A stretch of 64,000 nt of DNA from Lysinibacillus odysseyi (GTDB lineage: Bacteria; Bacillota; Bacilli; Bacillales_A; Planococcaceae), in assembly GCA_014595895.1 (NCBI GenBank), contig JABUKB010000003.1, positions 156,685-220,684 of the forward strand. The letters run 5' to 3'. Both the position numbers and the translations under genes were made by a program. The notes beneath the pieces are model-generated. The model saw only the letters and a program-made list of their open reading frames with translations, was not told where the DNA came from and ran no database searches. The first letter of the stretch is position 1. Each line of letters opens with the position of its first letter. Below are positions 43,986-54,772 of this stretch, piece by piece.

Positions 43986-44739
43986 TTTTAATCACTTCCC
44001 TTGCTAGCTCTAAATACGTATCTGCCCCACGTGAGCGCGGATCATAAAAAATAATAGGTGTTCCATGACTTGGTGCCTCACTTAATCGTACATTACGTGG
44101 AATAACTGCTTTATATACTTTATCACGGAAATACTTCTTTACCTCATCAATTACTTGTAAACCTAAATTTGTACGTGCATCTAACATAGTCAAAAGTACA
44201 CCTTCAATCACTAAAGACTGGTTGAGATGTTTTTGTACTAAACGCACTGTTGATAATAACTGACTTAATCCCTCTAAAGCATAATATTCACACTGTACAG
44301 GAATTAGCACACCATCTGCAGCTGTTAAAGCGTTGATTGTTAATAATCCTAACGATGGTGGACAATCAATAATTATATAATCATACTCATCACGAATTTC
44401 TGCAATGGCTTGTTTCAATCTATTTTCACGTGAAACGACTGATACCAACTCAATCTCCGCTCCCGCTAAATGCATGGTTGCTGGAAGGATCGATAAATTT
44501 TCAACATGTGTACTAAAAATATAATCTGAAATCTTTTCTTCCTCAATGACGACATCATAAATACATCCATCAATTTCTTTTTTGTTTACCCCCACTCCGC
44601 TGGAAGTATTGCCTTGCGGATCCATATCAATCAGCAATGTTTTTTTACCAAAATGCGCTAAACATGCGCTTAAATTTACGGAGGTTGTGGTTTTTCCCAC
44701 GCCACCTTTTTGGTTTGCTATAGCAATTGTCTTTCCCAT
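43978..44739 (-). CDS. parA: ParA/Soj chromosome partition ATPase
   Basis: 253 residues. Deviant Walker A KGGVGKTT (10-17), Walker A' DMDPQGN, Walker B IIIDCPPSLG. ATPase partner of ParB; also regulates DnaA in Bacillus (Soj). Confidence 0.97.
   Translation of the reverse strand: MGKTIAIANQKGGVGKTTTSVNLSACLAHFGKKTLLIDMDPQGNTSSGVGVNKKEIDGCIYDVVIEEEKISDYIFSTHVENLSILPATMHLAGAEIELVSVVSRENRLKQAIAEIRDEYDYIIIDCPPSLGLLTINALTAADGVLIPVQCEYYALEGLSQLLSTVRLVQKHLNQSLVIEGVLLTMLDARTNLGLQVIDEVKKYFRDKVYKAVIPRNVRLSEAPSHGTPIIFYDPRSRGADTYLELAREVIKNG
44422..44437. other. Degenerate parS-like site in parA
   Basis: ATTTTCACGTGAAACG: 13 of 16 matches to consensus, with intact TTCACGTGAA centre. Confidence 0.5.
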
Positions 44740-44846
44740 TCTGCACCTGCTTTCAACTGTTTTGTTTTATGCTTCGAATGTTTCTGCTACTATTCTTTTA
44801 TTCTAACAAACTGTCACTTATGAGTCGTCAAAATATTTAGATAGTA

Positions 44847-44862
44847 TGTTTCGCATGAAACA
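44847..44862. other. parS-like site upstream of parA
   Basis: TGTTTCGCATGAAACA is a near-perfect palindrome with perfect arms; 14 of 16 positions match parS, the two differences being in the central hexamer. Confidence 0.6.
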
Positions 44863-45023
44863 ATGTACATTTGAGGGCAAATATTTATTTATTTTTATGT
44901 TCGGAAGGAAAAATGGAAGGAGGCTTTCTGTTTGCTGAATTGCGGTTATGCTTTGTATTTCTGTCTGTTTTACAAGTATGGAAGGAGGAGATTGGCACAG
45001 ATATTTTTTTATCTAAAGCACAA

Positions 45024-45062
45024 TAAAAAAACTCCTAAATGCATATTGCCGCTTTTAGGAGT
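45024..45062 (-). terminator. noc terminator
   Basis: ACTCCTAAA/TTTAGGAGT with a 14-base loop; T7 on minus strand. Confidence 0.8.
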
Positions 45063-45068
45063 GAATTG

Positions 45069-45950
45069 TTATTTATTTTTCGGGATCCGTACCGTAATTT
45101 GATAGTAATCCTCATTGTCTTCTTCTTGCGTTTTTACATTAATACCGCTTCTTGTCACCATGCTTAATGACTGCTTGATTGTATTCAGAGCAATACGCAC
45201 ATCCTTGCTAATTGCTTTACGTTTTGGACGCTTTTTCGCTTTTTGCTCTTCCTCCACCGTCTCTTCAGGATTTAAAATTTGCTGAATTTGCTCCTCTAGC
45301 TGACGAACATTCCAATCATATTCTTTTGCCGCTGCGATTAGCTGTAGTTGCAATTGCTCGTCCTTGATAGCAATCAGGGCTCTGGCATGACGCTCTGAAA
45401 TCTCGCGCTTTAAGATAGCGTCCTGTACAAACTGAGGAAGTTTGAGTAGGCGGAGTTTATTCGCCACTGTTGACTGCCCTTTCCCAAGTCGTTGAGCCAG
45501 TGCTTCCTGTGTTAATGAATGAATTTCCAACAGTTGTTGATACGCCAATGCTTCTTCGATTGCCGTTAATTCCTCACGTTGTAGGTTCTCAATTAAGGCA
45601 ATTGAAGCTGTTTCTTTATCGTTTAACATTCTAACAATTGCCGGTACCTCTTCCCATTGTAATTTTTTCATCGCACGGTATCTACGTTCACCCGCGATTA
45701 TTTCATACATGCCCTCTGCTCCTGCACTTGGGCGTAATACGATTGGTTGAATTACACCATGTGTATGAATAGTTCTTGATAACTCTTCAATCTTTTCTTC
45801 ATCAAAAACTGTTCGAGGTTGAAAACGATTTGGAACGATTCGATCAATTGGAATTTTCACTACTTCTTCTGCAGCTGTACTCACCGCTTCTACTTCACTT
45901 TTCACTTCGGCCTCTTTTGCGCCGAACCAACGTGAAAAAGGACTCTTCAT
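45069..45950 (-). CDS. noc: Nucleoid occlusion protein Noc
   Basis: 293 residues, ParB paralogue. N-terminal amphipathic membrane-binding segment ([13 protein letters not shown]) typical of Noc, CTPase domain ([18 protein letters not shown]), helix-turn-helix ([26 protein letters not shown]). Blocks division over the nucleoid. Sits between rsmG and parA, the normal place in Bacillales. Confidence 0.96.
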   Translation of the reverse strand: MKSPFSRWFGAKEAEVKSEVEAVSTAAEEVVKIPIDRIVPNRFQPRTVFDEEKIEELSRTIHTHGVIQPIVLRPSAGAEGMYEIIAGERRYRAMKKLQWEEVPAIVRMLNDKETASIALIENLQREELTAIEEALAYQQLLEIHSLTQEALAQRLGKGQSTVANKLRLLKLPQFVQDAILKREISERHARALIAIKDEQLQLQLIAAAKEYDWNVRQLEEQIQQILNPEETVEEEQKAKKRPKRKAISKDVRIALNTIKQSLSMVTRSGINVKTQEEDNEDYYQITVRIPKNK

Positions 45951-46118
45951 CCAATGGCACCACCTTTAAGAAATCTTGCTCAGATATTACTATTATTTAT
46001 GATTTATCTCGAAATGTACATAGTGCAATCAAAAGGAATTTGTGACGTTTTCCATAAACATTTGGCAAAGTCTAAATATAAATGTATATGCGAAAACTTA
46101 CGAAAGTATTAATAAAAT

Positions 46119-46835
46119 TTATTGAATTGGTGTTTTATTTGGTACACCTGGCTTGCGTGGGTATTTTTTCGGTGTCGATTTTACTTTATCAAACACATAT
46201 AAAGAGCGTTCACTTTCTTCTACAGGCAATAAGAAACGAAACTCCTCTTTTAACGATGCGCCCAGTGTAGTAATAGCTTTTTTCGCATCTTTCAATTCTT
46301 CCGCACCGGCTGCCGCCTTTAACGCCACGAAGAATCCACCTGGCTTTACGAGCGGGATACATAGTTCAGATAACACAGAAAGGCGAGCTACTGCACGAGC
46401 TGTGACTACGTCATATTTCTCGCGGTAGCTTGGATTTTGACCAAACTCTTCCGCACGGGCATGGATAAAGGACATATGATCCAGATTTAATTCATTGGCT
46501 AAATGATTCAAAAATGTAATCCGCTTATTTAAAGAATCGACGATTGTAATATGTAAATGCGGGAAGCAAATTTTGATTGGAATGGAAGGGAAACCAGCGC
46601 CTGCACCTACATCACATACTGTAACAACCCTTGTAAAATCAAAGTAAAACGATGTGCTAATTGAATCATAAAAATGTTTTAAATAGACACCTTCCAAATC
46701 TGTGATGGCCGTTAAGTTCATTTTTTCATTCCACTCTACTAACAACTCGAAATACTTTTTAAACTGAGCAATCTGCGTATCATTTAGCTCAATCCCTTTT
46801 GCAGCTAATGCCTCGATAAATTGTTGTTCGTTCAT
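46119..46835 (-). CDS. rsmG: 16S rRNA (guanine527-N7)-methyltransferase RsmG
   Basis: 238 residues. SAM-dependent methyltransferase of the 530 loop: [32 protein letters not shown] (motif I), [19 protein letters not shown]. Last gene of the mnmE-mnmG-rsmG group; a hairpin separates it from mnmG. Confidence 0.97.
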   Translation of the reverse strand: MNEQQFIEALAAKGIELNDTQIAQFKKYFELLVEWNEKMNLTAITDLEGVYLKHFYDSISTSFYFDFTRVVTVCDVGAGAGFPSIPIKICFPHLHITIVDSLNKRITFLNHLANELNLDHMSFIHARAEEFGQNPSYREKYDVVTARAVARLSVLSELCIPLVKPGGFFVALKAAAGAEELKDAKKAITTLGASLKEEFRFLLPVEESERSLYVFDKVKSTPKKYPRKPGVPNKTPIQ

Positions 46836-46848
46836 CGCTATTCTCCTT

Positions 46849-46883
46849 TATAAAAGGGGGCTGTTCGAATTTCGAACCGCCCC
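46849..46883 (-). terminator. Hairpin terminator between mnmG and rsmG
   Basis: GGGGCTGTTCGAA/TTCGAACCGCCCC stem, followed by CTTTTAT on the minus strand; it lies over the rsmG ribosome site region and may be only partly active. Confidence 0.6.
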
Positions 46884-46900
46884 TGCTTTGTTATTTCATT

Positions 46901-48805
46901 TTAGTTAGCTTCTACTTCAATTCGGGCAATTTTGCCTTGCTCAATATAAACAAGAAGAATGGAAATGTCGGCTGGGTTAACGCCGGCAATACGGCTTGCT
47001 TGCGCAATCGATAATGGACGTACTTGTTTTAGCTTTTGGCGCGCTTCGGTTGCTAAGCTTGAGATTGCATCATAATCAATGTTCTCTGGAATCTTCTTCT
47101 CTTCCATTTTCTTTAGCTTCTCTACTTGTTGCAGCGCTTTTTGAATATAACCCTCATATTTTAATTGAATATCAATTTGCTCACGTACTTCCTCAGATAA
47201 CGGCGTTTCTAATGGCTCGATTAAATCTGCCACTAAATCATAGTTCATCTCTGTACGTTTGATGAAGTCTGATGCACGGATACCATCTTTTAACTCGGTA
47301 CCACCTACTGAACGGACCACTGCTTGCGTTTTTTCATTTGGTTTGACGATAATATCACGAAGACGTGCAATTTCTGTATCGATCTGCGCGCGCTTTTCAC
47401 AGAACTTTGCATAACGCTCCTCTGAAATCATACCTGCCTTGTAACCAATATCCGTTAAACGTAAATCGGCATTATCATGACGAAGTAATAAACGGTATTC
47501 TGCACGTGATGTTAGTAAACGATACGGCTCATTTGTCCCTTTTGTTACAAGGTCGTCAATTAAAACGCCAATATAAGCATCTGAACGTGAAAGAATAACT
47601 TCTTCTTTTCCTTGTATTTTTAGGGAAGCATTCATACCTGCCATTAATCCTTGAGCAGCTGCTTCCTCGTAACCTGATGTACCATTGATTTGACCAGCTG
47701 TGTAGAGACCTGTAATCGCTTTTGTTTCCAATGTTGGCCATAATTGTGTTGGTACAACTGCATCATACTCAATAGCATAGCCAGCACGCATAATTTCCGC
47801 CTTTTCCAGTCCTGGGATGGATGCCACCATTTCACGCTGTACATGCTCTGGTAAGCTTGTTGAGAAGCCTTGCACGTATACTTCCTGTGTGTCGCGTCCT
47901 TCTGGTTCTAAGAAAATTTGGTGACGAGGCTTATCTGCAAAACGCGTGATTTTATCCTCAATCGACGGACAGTAACGAGGACCGGTCCCTTTAATCATCC
48001 CTGAGAACATTGGTGATAAGTGTAAATTATCTTGAATCACCTGATGTGTTTTTTCACTTGTGTATGTTAACCAGCATGGTAATTGATCCGTAATATATTC
48101 TGTCGTTTCGAAACTGAATGCACGTGGAACATCATCACCCGGTTGAATTTCTGTTTTCGAATAGTCAATCGTACGGCTATTCACACGTGGTGGTGTACCT
48201 GTTTTGAAACGCACCATTTCAAAGCCAAGATCTTTCAAATTATCTGCTAAAGCAATAGATGGCTGTTGGTTATTTGGACCGGATGAATATTTTAAATCAC
48301 CGATAATGATTTCACCGCGCAGGAATGTACCTGTTGTAATAATGACAGCTGGTGCACGGAAAATCGCCCCAATTTGTGTAATGACACCTTTTACTTCTCC
48401 GTCTTCTACAATCAGTTCATCTACCATCGCTTGACGAATTTGTAAATTCGGCTCATCTTCAAGTAGACGCTTCATTTCACGTTGGTAAAGTACTTTATCT
48501 GCTTGTGCACGTAATGCACGGACAGCTGGACCTTTACCTGTATTTAACATACGCATTTGGATATGCGTTTTATCGATTACTTTCCCCATAGCACCGCCTA
48601 ATGCATCGATTTCACGTACGACGATACCCTTGGCTGGACCACCTACTGATGGATTACATGGCATAAAGGCGATTAACTCTAGGTTAATCGTTAACATTAA
48701 TGTTTTTGCTCCTGTTTTCGCTGCTGCGTATGCCGCTTCTACACCGGCATGACCTGCACCGACAACAATTACATCATATGTGCCTGCCTCATATTTTGTT
48801 GGCAT
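46901..48805 (-). CDS. mnmG: tRNA U34 modification enzyme MnmG (GidA)
   Basis: 634 residues. FAD-binding [20 protein letters not shown] (16-35), [12 protein letters not shown] (50-61), second GidA signature [22 protein letters not shown]-terminal helical MnmE-binding domain. With MnmE forms cmnm5U34 in tRNA. Confidence 0.98.
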   Translation of the reverse strand: MPTKYEAGTYDVIVVGAGHAGVEAAYAAAKTGAKTLMLTINLELIAFMPCNPSVGGPAKGIVVREIDALGGAMGKVIDKTHIQMRMLNTGKGPAVRALRAQADKVLYQREMKRLLEDEPNLQIRQAMVDELIVEDGEVKGVITQIGAIFRAPAVIITTGTFLRGEIIIGDLKYSSGPNNQQPSIALADNLKDLGFEMVRFKTGTPPRVNSRTIDYSKTEIQPGDDVPRAFSFETTEYITDQLPCWLTYTSEKTHQVIQDNLHLSPMFSGMIKGTGPRYCPSIEDKITRFADKPRHQIFLEPEGRDTQEVYVQGFSTSLPEHVQREMVASIPGLEKAEIMRAGYAIEYDAVVPTQLWPTLETKAITGLYTAGQINGTSGYEEAAAQGLMAGMNASLKIQGKEEVILSRSDAYIGVLIDDLVTKGTNEPYRLLTSRAEYRLLLRHDNADLRLTDIGYKAGMISEERYAKFCEKRAQIDTEIARLRDIIVKPNEKTQAVVRSVGGTELKDGIRASDFIKRTEMNYDLVADLIEPLETPLSEEVREQIDIQLKYEGYIQKALQQVEKLKKMEEKKIPENIDYDAISSLATEARQKLKQVRPLSIAQASRIAGVNPADISILLVYIEQGKIARIEVEAN

Positions 48806-48865
48806 GCTGAATCTTCCTTTCTTTATATAAATCGGTCTGTCACCGAAATGTGTATTGAATATAAG

Positions 48866-50251
48866 TTATTTTCCTAAACAGAATTGCGAGAACAGCTGGT
48901 TAATTAAGCTTTCTTGCATTGTGTCACCGACAATTTCACCGAGAATTTCCCATGTGCGTGTTACATCGATTTGTACCATATCAACCGGCACGCCTGCCTC
49001 AGCAGCCTGTAATGCGTCATTCACTGTATCATGCGCTTGATGAAGTAGCGCAATGTGACGTGAGTTTGACACATACGTTAAATCCCCTGCTTCCACTCGC
49101 CCTTCAAAGAACAAGGCCGCAATGGCTTCTTCGAGTTCAATCACGCCTTCTTCTTGAAGTAAAGAAGTCGTAACTACTGGATGCTTACCTGCTAATTCTT
49201 GAACGCGTGCTAGGTCAATTTGTTGTGGTAAATCTGTTTTATTGACTACTACGATATAGTCCATATGCTGAATCGTCTCAAATAGACGCTCATCTTCTGG
49301 GCTGAGCACTTCGCCATAGTTTAACACGAGGAGAATTAAATCTGCTCCCTTCAATGCTTCACGGGAACGTTCAACACCGATTCTCTCTACAATGTCTTCC
49401 GTCTCTCGAATCCCAGCTGTATCCACTAGACGTAATGGCACGCCGCGTACGTTAACATACTCTTCTATAATATCACGAGTTGTACCCGCAATATCGGTTA
49501 CAATGGCTTTATTTTCTTGTACTAAACTATTTAAAAGTGACGATTTTCCGACGTTTGGACGTCCTAAAATAACTGTCGATAAACCTTCACGCAAAATTTT
49601 TCCTTGTGATGAAGTTTGTAATAACTTTTCAATTTCATCACGTACCCACGTACATTTTTCAAGCAAAATTGGCACTGTCATTTCTTCCACATCATCGTAC
49701 TCAGGATAATCGATATTCACCTCTACTTGTGCTAATGTTTCCAACAGCGCTTGGCGTAGAGATTGGATGAGGCGTGACAGTTTCCCGTCCATTTGTCCTA
49801 GAGCCACATTCATCGCACGATCTGTTTTCGCACGAATCAAATCCATTACAGCTTCTGCCTGGGATAAGTCAATACGTCCATTTAAAAAGGCGCGCTTCGT
49901 AAATTCACCTGGCTCTGCCAGCCGTGCACCGTGACGAAGGACAAGCTGTAATACACGGTTTACGGATACAAGACCACCATGACAGTTAATCTCTACTACA
50001 TCTTCACGCGTAAAAGTCTTAGGACCGCGCATTAAGGAAAGCATGACTTCTTCTACTACTTCCTCTGTTTTAGGGTCTATCAAATGTCCATAATGAATCG
50101 TATGAGTTGCAACCTCTGTTAATCGTTTGCCATTTGGCGATTTGAATATTTTATCTGCGATGGCAATTGCCTCATCTCCGCTTAAACGGACAATGGCAAT
50201 CGCTCCTTCTCCCATTGGTGTGGAGATTGCAGTAATTGTATCGAATTCCAT
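48866..50251 (-). CDS. mnmE: tRNA modification GTPase MnmE (TrmE)
   Basis: 461 residues. N-terminal formyl-THF-binding domain ([20 protein letters not shown]), helical domain, G domain with GRPNVGKSS (about 228-236), DIAGTTRD and NKTDL, ending in the catalytic FCLGK. Partner of MnmG. Confidence 0.98.
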   Translation of the reverse strand: MEFDTITAISTPMGEGAIAIVRLSGDEAIAIADKIFKSPNGKRLTEVATHTIHYGHLIDPKTEEVVEEVMLSLMRGPKTFTREDVVEINCHGGLVSVNRVLQLVLRHGARLAEPGEFTKRAFLNGRIDLSQAEAVMDLIRAKTDRAMNVALGQMDGKLSRLIQSLRQALLETLAQVEVNIDYPEYDDVEEMTVPILLEKCTWVRDEIEKLLQTSSQGKILREGLSTVILGRPNVGKSSLLNSLVQENKAIVTDIAGTTRDIIEEYVNVRGVPLRLVDTAGIRETEDIVERIGVERSREALKGADLILLVLNYGEVLSPEDERLFETIQHMDYIVVVNKTDLPQQIDLARVQELAGKHPVVTTSLLQEEGVIELEEAIAALFFEGRVEAGDLTYVSNSRHIALLHQAHDTVNDALQAAEAGVPVDMVQIDVTRTWEILGEIVGDTMQESLINQLFSQFCLGK

Positions 50252-50280
50252 TTTACAGCCTCCTACTATCTATATAAAAA

Positions 50281-50379
50281 CTATCCACATGTGGATAACT
50301 TTAAATGCATATTTCCGCTAACAATTTAGCCTACCACATTTTGAGCAAAATCTAAAGTAAAGCGGGTTTTTGTGGATAA
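50281..50379. other. DnaA boxes between mnmE and jag
   Basis: TGTGGATAA at 50290 and 50371, and CTATCCACA (one mismatch) at 50281. B. subtilis has a DnaA-box cluster at jag, so this appears conserved. Confidence 0.6.
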
Positions 50380-50459
50380 AGAATAATGTGCTTTTTCTGT
50401 GTGCTGAAGCATATTCGAAAGAATAGAATAAAAAGCTCTCTGTTTCCTAAGGCTCTGTC

Positions 50460-50491
50460 ACAAAAAAATACCCGAAAATTTCTTTTCGGGC
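50460..50491 (-). terminator. jag terminator
   Basis: CCCGAAAA/TTTTCGGG stem, loop TTTC-type, ATTTTTTT on minus strand. Confidence 0.85.
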
Positions 50492-50505
50492 ATCTGTGTC
50501 TGTAT

Positions 50506-51282
50506 TTAGATTGGTTCGATCACTAAATAGCGATACGGTTCCTTCCCCTCTGAATAGGTTTCAATATCTAAACGGTGGGCAAGGGCATTGTGAATAATTT
50601 TTCGCTCCGATGATGGCATCGGCTCAAACTTAACGGTTTTTTGGGTACGCACCGCTTTATCTGCCATACGCTCCGCCAGTTGCTCCAATGAGATGCGGCG
50701 ACGTTCACGATAGTCTTCCACATCTAGCTCAATATTCATAAAGGATTGGGCCGTTTTATTGAGGACAAGCTGGGTTAATTGCTGGAGAGCATTTAACGTT
50801 TGCCCGCGTTTCCCAATTAAATAGGCCGCTTTTTGGCTTTCAAGCTTTAATACTACATTTTTCCCACGCACGTCCGCATGGATTTGTAAATCAGTAATTC
50901 CCATTTGAAGCGCAATGTCTGCTAAATAAGCCTTTGCCTCTTCAACCGGGTCCTTTTGTGGTTCTGCAGGTTGATCTTCATTCGCGATTTGAACTTGTTC
51001 TTCCCCGTGTGAATCGTCAGCTATGACAGGTATATCAGTAGTTACTTGCTCTACTTCCTCTTCTACCGGCTCTGGCTGAACGACTTTTGTTTCCTCTTCC
51101 ACTTTGACTTCCTCTATTACCGTAACACGGATTTGTGCATCCCGTGCTCCAAAACCTAAAAATCCTTTTTTACCTTCTTGTAAAACTTCAATCCTTACTT
51201 GCTCACGGGGTTTACCAAGCTTTTGTAACGCTAATGAGATCGCTTCATCGACTGTTGCGCCTATTTGCGTAAGCTGGTTCAC
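50506..51282 (-). CDS. jag: Jag/KhpB RNA-binding protein
   Basis: 258 residues. N-terminal Jag domain (GATVDEAISLALQKLGKPRE, GKKGFLGFGARDA), acidic linker rich in Val/Glu (about 55-115), KH domain (AYLIGKRGQTLNALQQLTQ) and R3H (SSERKIIHNALAHRLDIETY). GTG start with AGGAGG upstream, overlapping the yidC stop by one base. Confidence 0.95.
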   Translation of the reverse strand: MNQLTQIGATVDEAISLALQKLGKPREQVRIEVLQEGKKGFLGFGARDAQIRVTVIEEVKVEEETKVVQPEPVEEEVEQVTTDIPVIADDSHGEEQVQIANEDQPAEPQKDPVEEAKAYLADIALQMGITDLQIHADVRGKNVVLKLESQKAAYLIGKRGQTLNALQQLTQLVLNKTAQSFMNIELDVEDYRERRRISLEQLAERMADKAVRTQKTVKFEPMPSSERKIIHNALAHRLDIETYSEGKEPYRYLVIEPI

Positions 51283-52049
51283 TATTTTGTGCCTCCTGTG
51301 CTAGTAGTTTCTTCTTTTTTTCTCCAAGGTTTGTAAATCGCAAGGTTTTGACATACAGAGACAATATTGCCGACTACCCAATATAATGATAAAGCGGCTG
51401 GTAAAATAATACCGAAACCTACGATCATTACTGGCATGATATACATCATGATTTTCATTTGCGGGTTATCCATTGCTGGACCAGTCATTAATACAACGTA
51501 CTGAATTAAGCCAGCTAGAACAGCTAAAATAATACTCGGATCCGCTAATGGCATCCCTAAAAATTCCCCTAATGGGAATGCATCGGGTGTTGCATTCATT
51601 CGGCTAATTGCATGATAGAAGCCGATTAAAATTGGCATCTGGATAAAGATCGGCAAACATCCTGCAATTGGATTTGCGCCTGATGATTGCATTAAAGCCA
51701 TCATTTCTTGTTGATATTTTTGCTGTGTTACCGCATCTTTAGAGCTGTATTTTGCTTGCAGCTCTTTTAGTTTTGGTTGAATCTCTTGCATCTTTTTAGA
51801 ACTCTTGATTTGCTTAATTGTTAACGGCAAAATTACTAAACGGATAATGATCGTTACTGCAATAATCCCTAACGCATAAGTACCTAAAAGCTCTGCGAAA
51901 TACTGAATTGCTGAAACCAACGGCCAAACGATAAACTCGTTCCAAATGCCTTTACTCTCAGCTGAAATCGGCTGGTCAAATTCTGTACACCCAGCAAGCA
52001 GCATTGTAACGGCTGCAAGTGTCAGAACAACCAAAAGTCTCTTCTTCAA
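51282..52049 (-). CDS. yidC: YidC/SpoIIIJ membrane protein insertase
   Basis: 255 residues. Lipoprotein signal with lipobox LLAGC (Cys21), five membrane helices, hydrophilic-groove Arg in TIIIRLVILPLTIKQ, and SGANPIAGCLPIFIQMPILI. Inserts membrane proteins; the SpoIIIJ type also supports sporulation. A second YidC may exist elsewhere. Confidence 0.96.
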   Translation of the reverse strand: MKKRLLVVLTLAAVTMLLAGCTEFDQPISAESKGIWNEFIVWPLVSAIQYFAELLGTYALGIIAVTIIIRLVILPLTIKQIKSSKKMQEIQPKLKELQAKYSSKDAVTQQKYQQEMMALMQSSGANPIAGCLPIFIQMPILIGFYHAISRMNATPDAFPLGEFLGMPLADPSIILAVLAGLIQYVVLMTGPAMDNPQMKIMMYIMPVMIVGFGIILPAALSLYWVVGNIVSVCQNLAIYKPWRKKEETTSTGGTK

Positions 52050-52161
52050 GTTTTCTTCCTCCTAGAGCAACTACTCAATTATATTTATAATAGATATTTT
52101 ACCATGTGTGGACGTCTTCCCTCTACTAATAGTTTCGATTGAAGCCCAATACATAAAGCAC

Positions 52162-52503
52162 CTATTTCTTTTTTAATACTTTAGCGATTTTTAACACATG
52201 CTCCAAACTTTTCTTTGTCTCATGAAAATTTAATGCGGCCGCCTGTGTTCTGGCGATAATAACATAGTCCATATCTTGACGAACGTCATCACGAAGCTCA
52301 AGAAATGTTTGACGGATATAGCGTTTAATTTGATTTCGCGTCACAGCATTGCCCATTTTCTTTCCTACTGACAGCCCTATACGGAAATGCGGCTGATCCT
52401 TTTGCAAACAGTAAACAACGAATTGACGGTTTGCAAAGGACTTGCCTTTTTTAAACACCGTTTGGAATTCTTCATCCTTTTTAATACGTTGGCGTTTATT
52501 CAC
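52162..52503 (-). CDS. rnpA: Ribonuclease P protein component
   Basis: 113 residues. [40 protein letters not shown] and RYIRQTF are the RnpA core motifs. GTG start at 52503 (GGAG upstream); the frame continues upstream without a proper site. Follows rpmH. Confidence 0.95.
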   Translation of the reverse strand: MNKRQRIKKDEEFQTVFKKGKSFANRQFVVYCLQKDQPHFRIGLSVGKKMGNAVTRNQIKRYIRQTFLELRDDVRQDMDYVIIARTQAAALNFHETKKSLEHVLKIAKVLKKK

Positions 52504-52549
52504 CTCATACCAGCTCCATCTTGTCTCTTTTTCAACTAAATAACGAAAA

Positions 52550-52585
52550 ATAAAGAAAAAAAAGACCACTGATGTGGCTCAGTGG
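52550..52585 (-). terminator. Terminator/attenuator between rpmH and rnpA
   Basis: CCACTGA/TCAGTGG stem, loop GCCACA, then TCTTTTTTTT on the minus strand; probably lowers rnpA relative to rpmH. Confidence 0.8.
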
Positions 52586-52587
52586 GC

Positions 52588-52722
52588 TTATGCTGATAAT
52601 ACTTTACGGCCTTTTTTACGACGACGAGCTAAAACGTTACGACCGTTTTTAGTAGCCATACGTGCGCGGAAACCGTGTACTTTAGAGTGCTTACGTTTTT
52701 TTGGTTGGTATGTGCGTTTCAT
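52588..52722 (-). CDS. rpmH: 50S ribosomal protein L34
   Basis: 44 residues, highly basic: [20 protein letters not shown] then [20 protein letters not shown] and VLSA. GGAGGTG precedes the ATG. First gene of the operon that runs left from oriC. Confidence 0.98.
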   Translation of the reverse strand: MKRTYQPKKRKHSKVHGFRARMATKNGRNVLARRRKKGRKVLSA

Positions 52723-52866
52723 TGTATATTGCACCTCCTATATTAAGAGTTTAAAGTTGTTCGTATATTTCTTTCATACAGACTCGACTATTATATATAG
52801 TAAACGAACATTTTGTCAACTTGAATCTCAAAATTCTCTTTTCTCTCTATTATCCTCTGTTTAAAC

Positions 52867-53165
52867 TTATCCACATGATTTTCTGATTGCCTGAAAATCT
52901 ATGTGGATATTTTTTTCTTCCGAAAATTTTATCCACAACCTTTATCTACAACTTTTTCACAAAATCATACCCTGTGGATAATTTCAAAATCAATAAACAT
53001 GAATTATGTGGATAAGTTCTTGAAAGTATTGAAATCACTTATTTTTTTTGATACGATAATTATGTTTTCCTCTGTGGAGTACTTTTTCTGGGAAATAAAT
53101 TATCCACAACTGTTAATAATCTGTGGACAAGCTTTTTCACATGTTTGGTATAAGGGTTATCCACA
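52867..53165. other. oriC: oriC part 1: DnaA-box cluster upstream of dnaA
   Basis: Six perfect boxes in the 540-bp rpmH-dnaA gap: TTATCCACA at 52867, 52929, 53100 and 53157, TGTGGATAA at 52973 and 53007. One-mismatch boxes lie at 52902, 52942 and 53122. Equivalent to the incA/incB clusters of B. subtilis and probably also autoregulatory for dnaA. Confidence 0.93.
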
Positions 53166-53262
53166 GCATGTGATTATGTGCATTGATAGGGAAAAATATT
53201 AAAATAAACTTTTTAATCTATTTATTTTTATAGAAAAATATATTTGAAAGGGCGATTATAGC

Positions 53263-54606
53263 TTGGAACATTTAGAGCAATTATGGAACAACGTCCTGGC
53301 ACAAGTTGAACAAAAAATTTCAAAACCAAGCTTCGAAACATGGCTAAAATCAACCAAATTATTAGCCCATAAAGGGACCAATGTGACCATTGCAGCGCCT
53401 AACTCTTTTGCAAGGGATTGGCTGGAAAATCACTATGTTCACTTAATTACGGGGATTTTAACAGAGCTAACAGGTGAGGATTTACTTATAAAGTTTGTTG
53501 TTCAAAAAGATCAGGATACAGATGACTTTGATTTACCTGCGCCTAAAGTGGCCAATAGATCAAATGACCAGCATGATACATCACCCGGAATGTTAAATCC
53601 AAAATATACATTCGATACATTTGTCATTGGATCCGGAAATCGCTTTGCGCATGCTGCCTCTCTCGCCGTAGCCGAGGCCCCTGCAAAGGCTTATAACCCG
53701 TTCTTTATCTACGGGGGAGTTGGGCTAGGAAAAACCCATCTGATGCACGCTATTGGCCATTATGTAAAGGAACATAATCCAAATGCCAATGTGGTGTATC
53801 TATCTTCGGAAAAATTTACAAATGAATTTATCAACTCTATTCGCGATAACAAAACCATTGATTTCCGCAATAAATATCGCAATGTAGATGTATTGCTGAT
53901 TGATGATATTCAATTTTTGGCAGGCAAGGAATCCACACAGGAGGAGTTCTTCCACACATTCAATACATTGCACGAAGAGTCAAAGCAAATTGTTATTTCA
54001 AGTGACCGTCCGCCAAAAGAGATTCCTACATTGGAGGATCGCTTGCGTTCCCGCTTCGAATGGGGCTTAATTACGGATATTGCGCCGCCAGATCTAGAAA
54101 CGAGAATCGCTATTTTACGCAAAAAGGCAAAAGCAGATGGTCTCAATATTCCAAATGAGGTTATGTTGTATATTGCAAATCAAATTGATTCGAATATTCG
54201 AGAATTAGAGGGTGCCTTAATTCGTGTTGTGGCTTATTCTTCTTTGGTGAATGAAGAAGTAACGCAAGAAGTAGCGGCGGCAGCCCTAAAAGATATCATG
54301 CCGAATAATAAGCCGCGCATGATTACGATTTTAGATATCCAAAACGCTGTCGGAGAGCATTTCAATATTCAGCTAGAGGATTTTTCAGCTAAAAAACGAA
54401 CAAAGTCCATTGCCTTTCCCCGTCAAGTAGCGATGTATTTATCACGTGAATTGACGGATTTCTCTTTGCCGAAAATTGGGGAGGAGTTTGGGGGCCGTGA
54501 TCATACAACAGTCATTCATGCTCACGAAAAAATTGCTTCATTATTGAAAAATGATCAGCAATTACAGCAAGATCTGAAACAAATTCGCAGTGTTTTAGGT
54601 AAATGA
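53263..54606 (+). CDS. dnaA: Chromosomal replication initiator DnaA
   Basis: 447 residues. N-terminal domain I ([20 protein letters not shown]), AAA+ domain with Walker [12 protein letters not shown] (about 149-159) and Walker [11 protein letters not shown]-terminal DNA-binding domain with [18 protein letters not shown] start with GAAAGGG upstream. Flanked on both sides by DnaA boxes. Confidence 0.99.
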   Translation: MEHLEQLWNNVLAQVEQKISKPSFETWLKSTKLLAHKGTNVTIAAPNSFARDWLENHYVHLITGILTELTGEDLLIKFVVQKDQDTDDFDLPAPKVANRSNDQHDTSPGMLNPKYTFDTFVIGSGNRFAHAASLAVAEAPAKAYNPFFIYGGVGLGKTHLMHAIGHYVKEHNPNANVVYLSSEKFTNEFINSIRDNKTIDFRNKYRNVDVLLIDDIQFLAGKESTQEEFFHTFNTLHEESKQIVISSDRPPKEIPTLEDRLRSRFEWGLITDIAPPDLETRIAILRKKAKADGLNIPNEVMLYIANQIDSNIRELEGALIRVVAYSSLVNEEVTQEVAAAALKDIMPNNKPRMITILDIQNAVGEHFNIQLEDFSAKKRTKSIAFPRQVAMYLSRELTDFSLPKIGEEFGGRDHTTVIHAHEKIASLLKNDQQLQQDLKQIRSVLGK

Positions 54607-54609
54607 ATT

Positions 54610-54734
54610 TGTGGATAAGCCTTGTTTTTTTACCCAAGGTTATGCACAGTCTATCTACATGTGGATAGACTGGTTTTGCTCGTATAAAGGCACTTATCCA
54701 CAAATCCACAGGACCTATTACTATATCTATTATC
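54610..54734. other. oriC: oriC part 2: DnaA boxes, DnaA-trio and unwinding element
   Basis: In the dnaA-dnaN gap: TGTGGATAA at 54610, TTATGCACA at 54640, TTATCCACA at 54694 and ATCCACA at 54705, followed directly by CTA-TTA-CTA-TAT-CTA-TTA triplets (54715-54732) that match the DnaA-trio rule, then an AT-rich stretch to 54765. This is the expected unwinding site. The 54648-54671 hairpin may terminate dnaA. Confidence 0.88.
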
Positions 54735-54772
54735 TTTTAAATAAAAATTAATTATATAAGTGAGGTAAAAAA

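Larger units (their letters stand above)
44740..45068. other. noc-parA intergenic region
   Basis: No gene seen in 329 bp. Contains the parS-like site at 44847, an AT-rich stretch (44863-45020) and the noc terminator. Confidence 0.6.
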
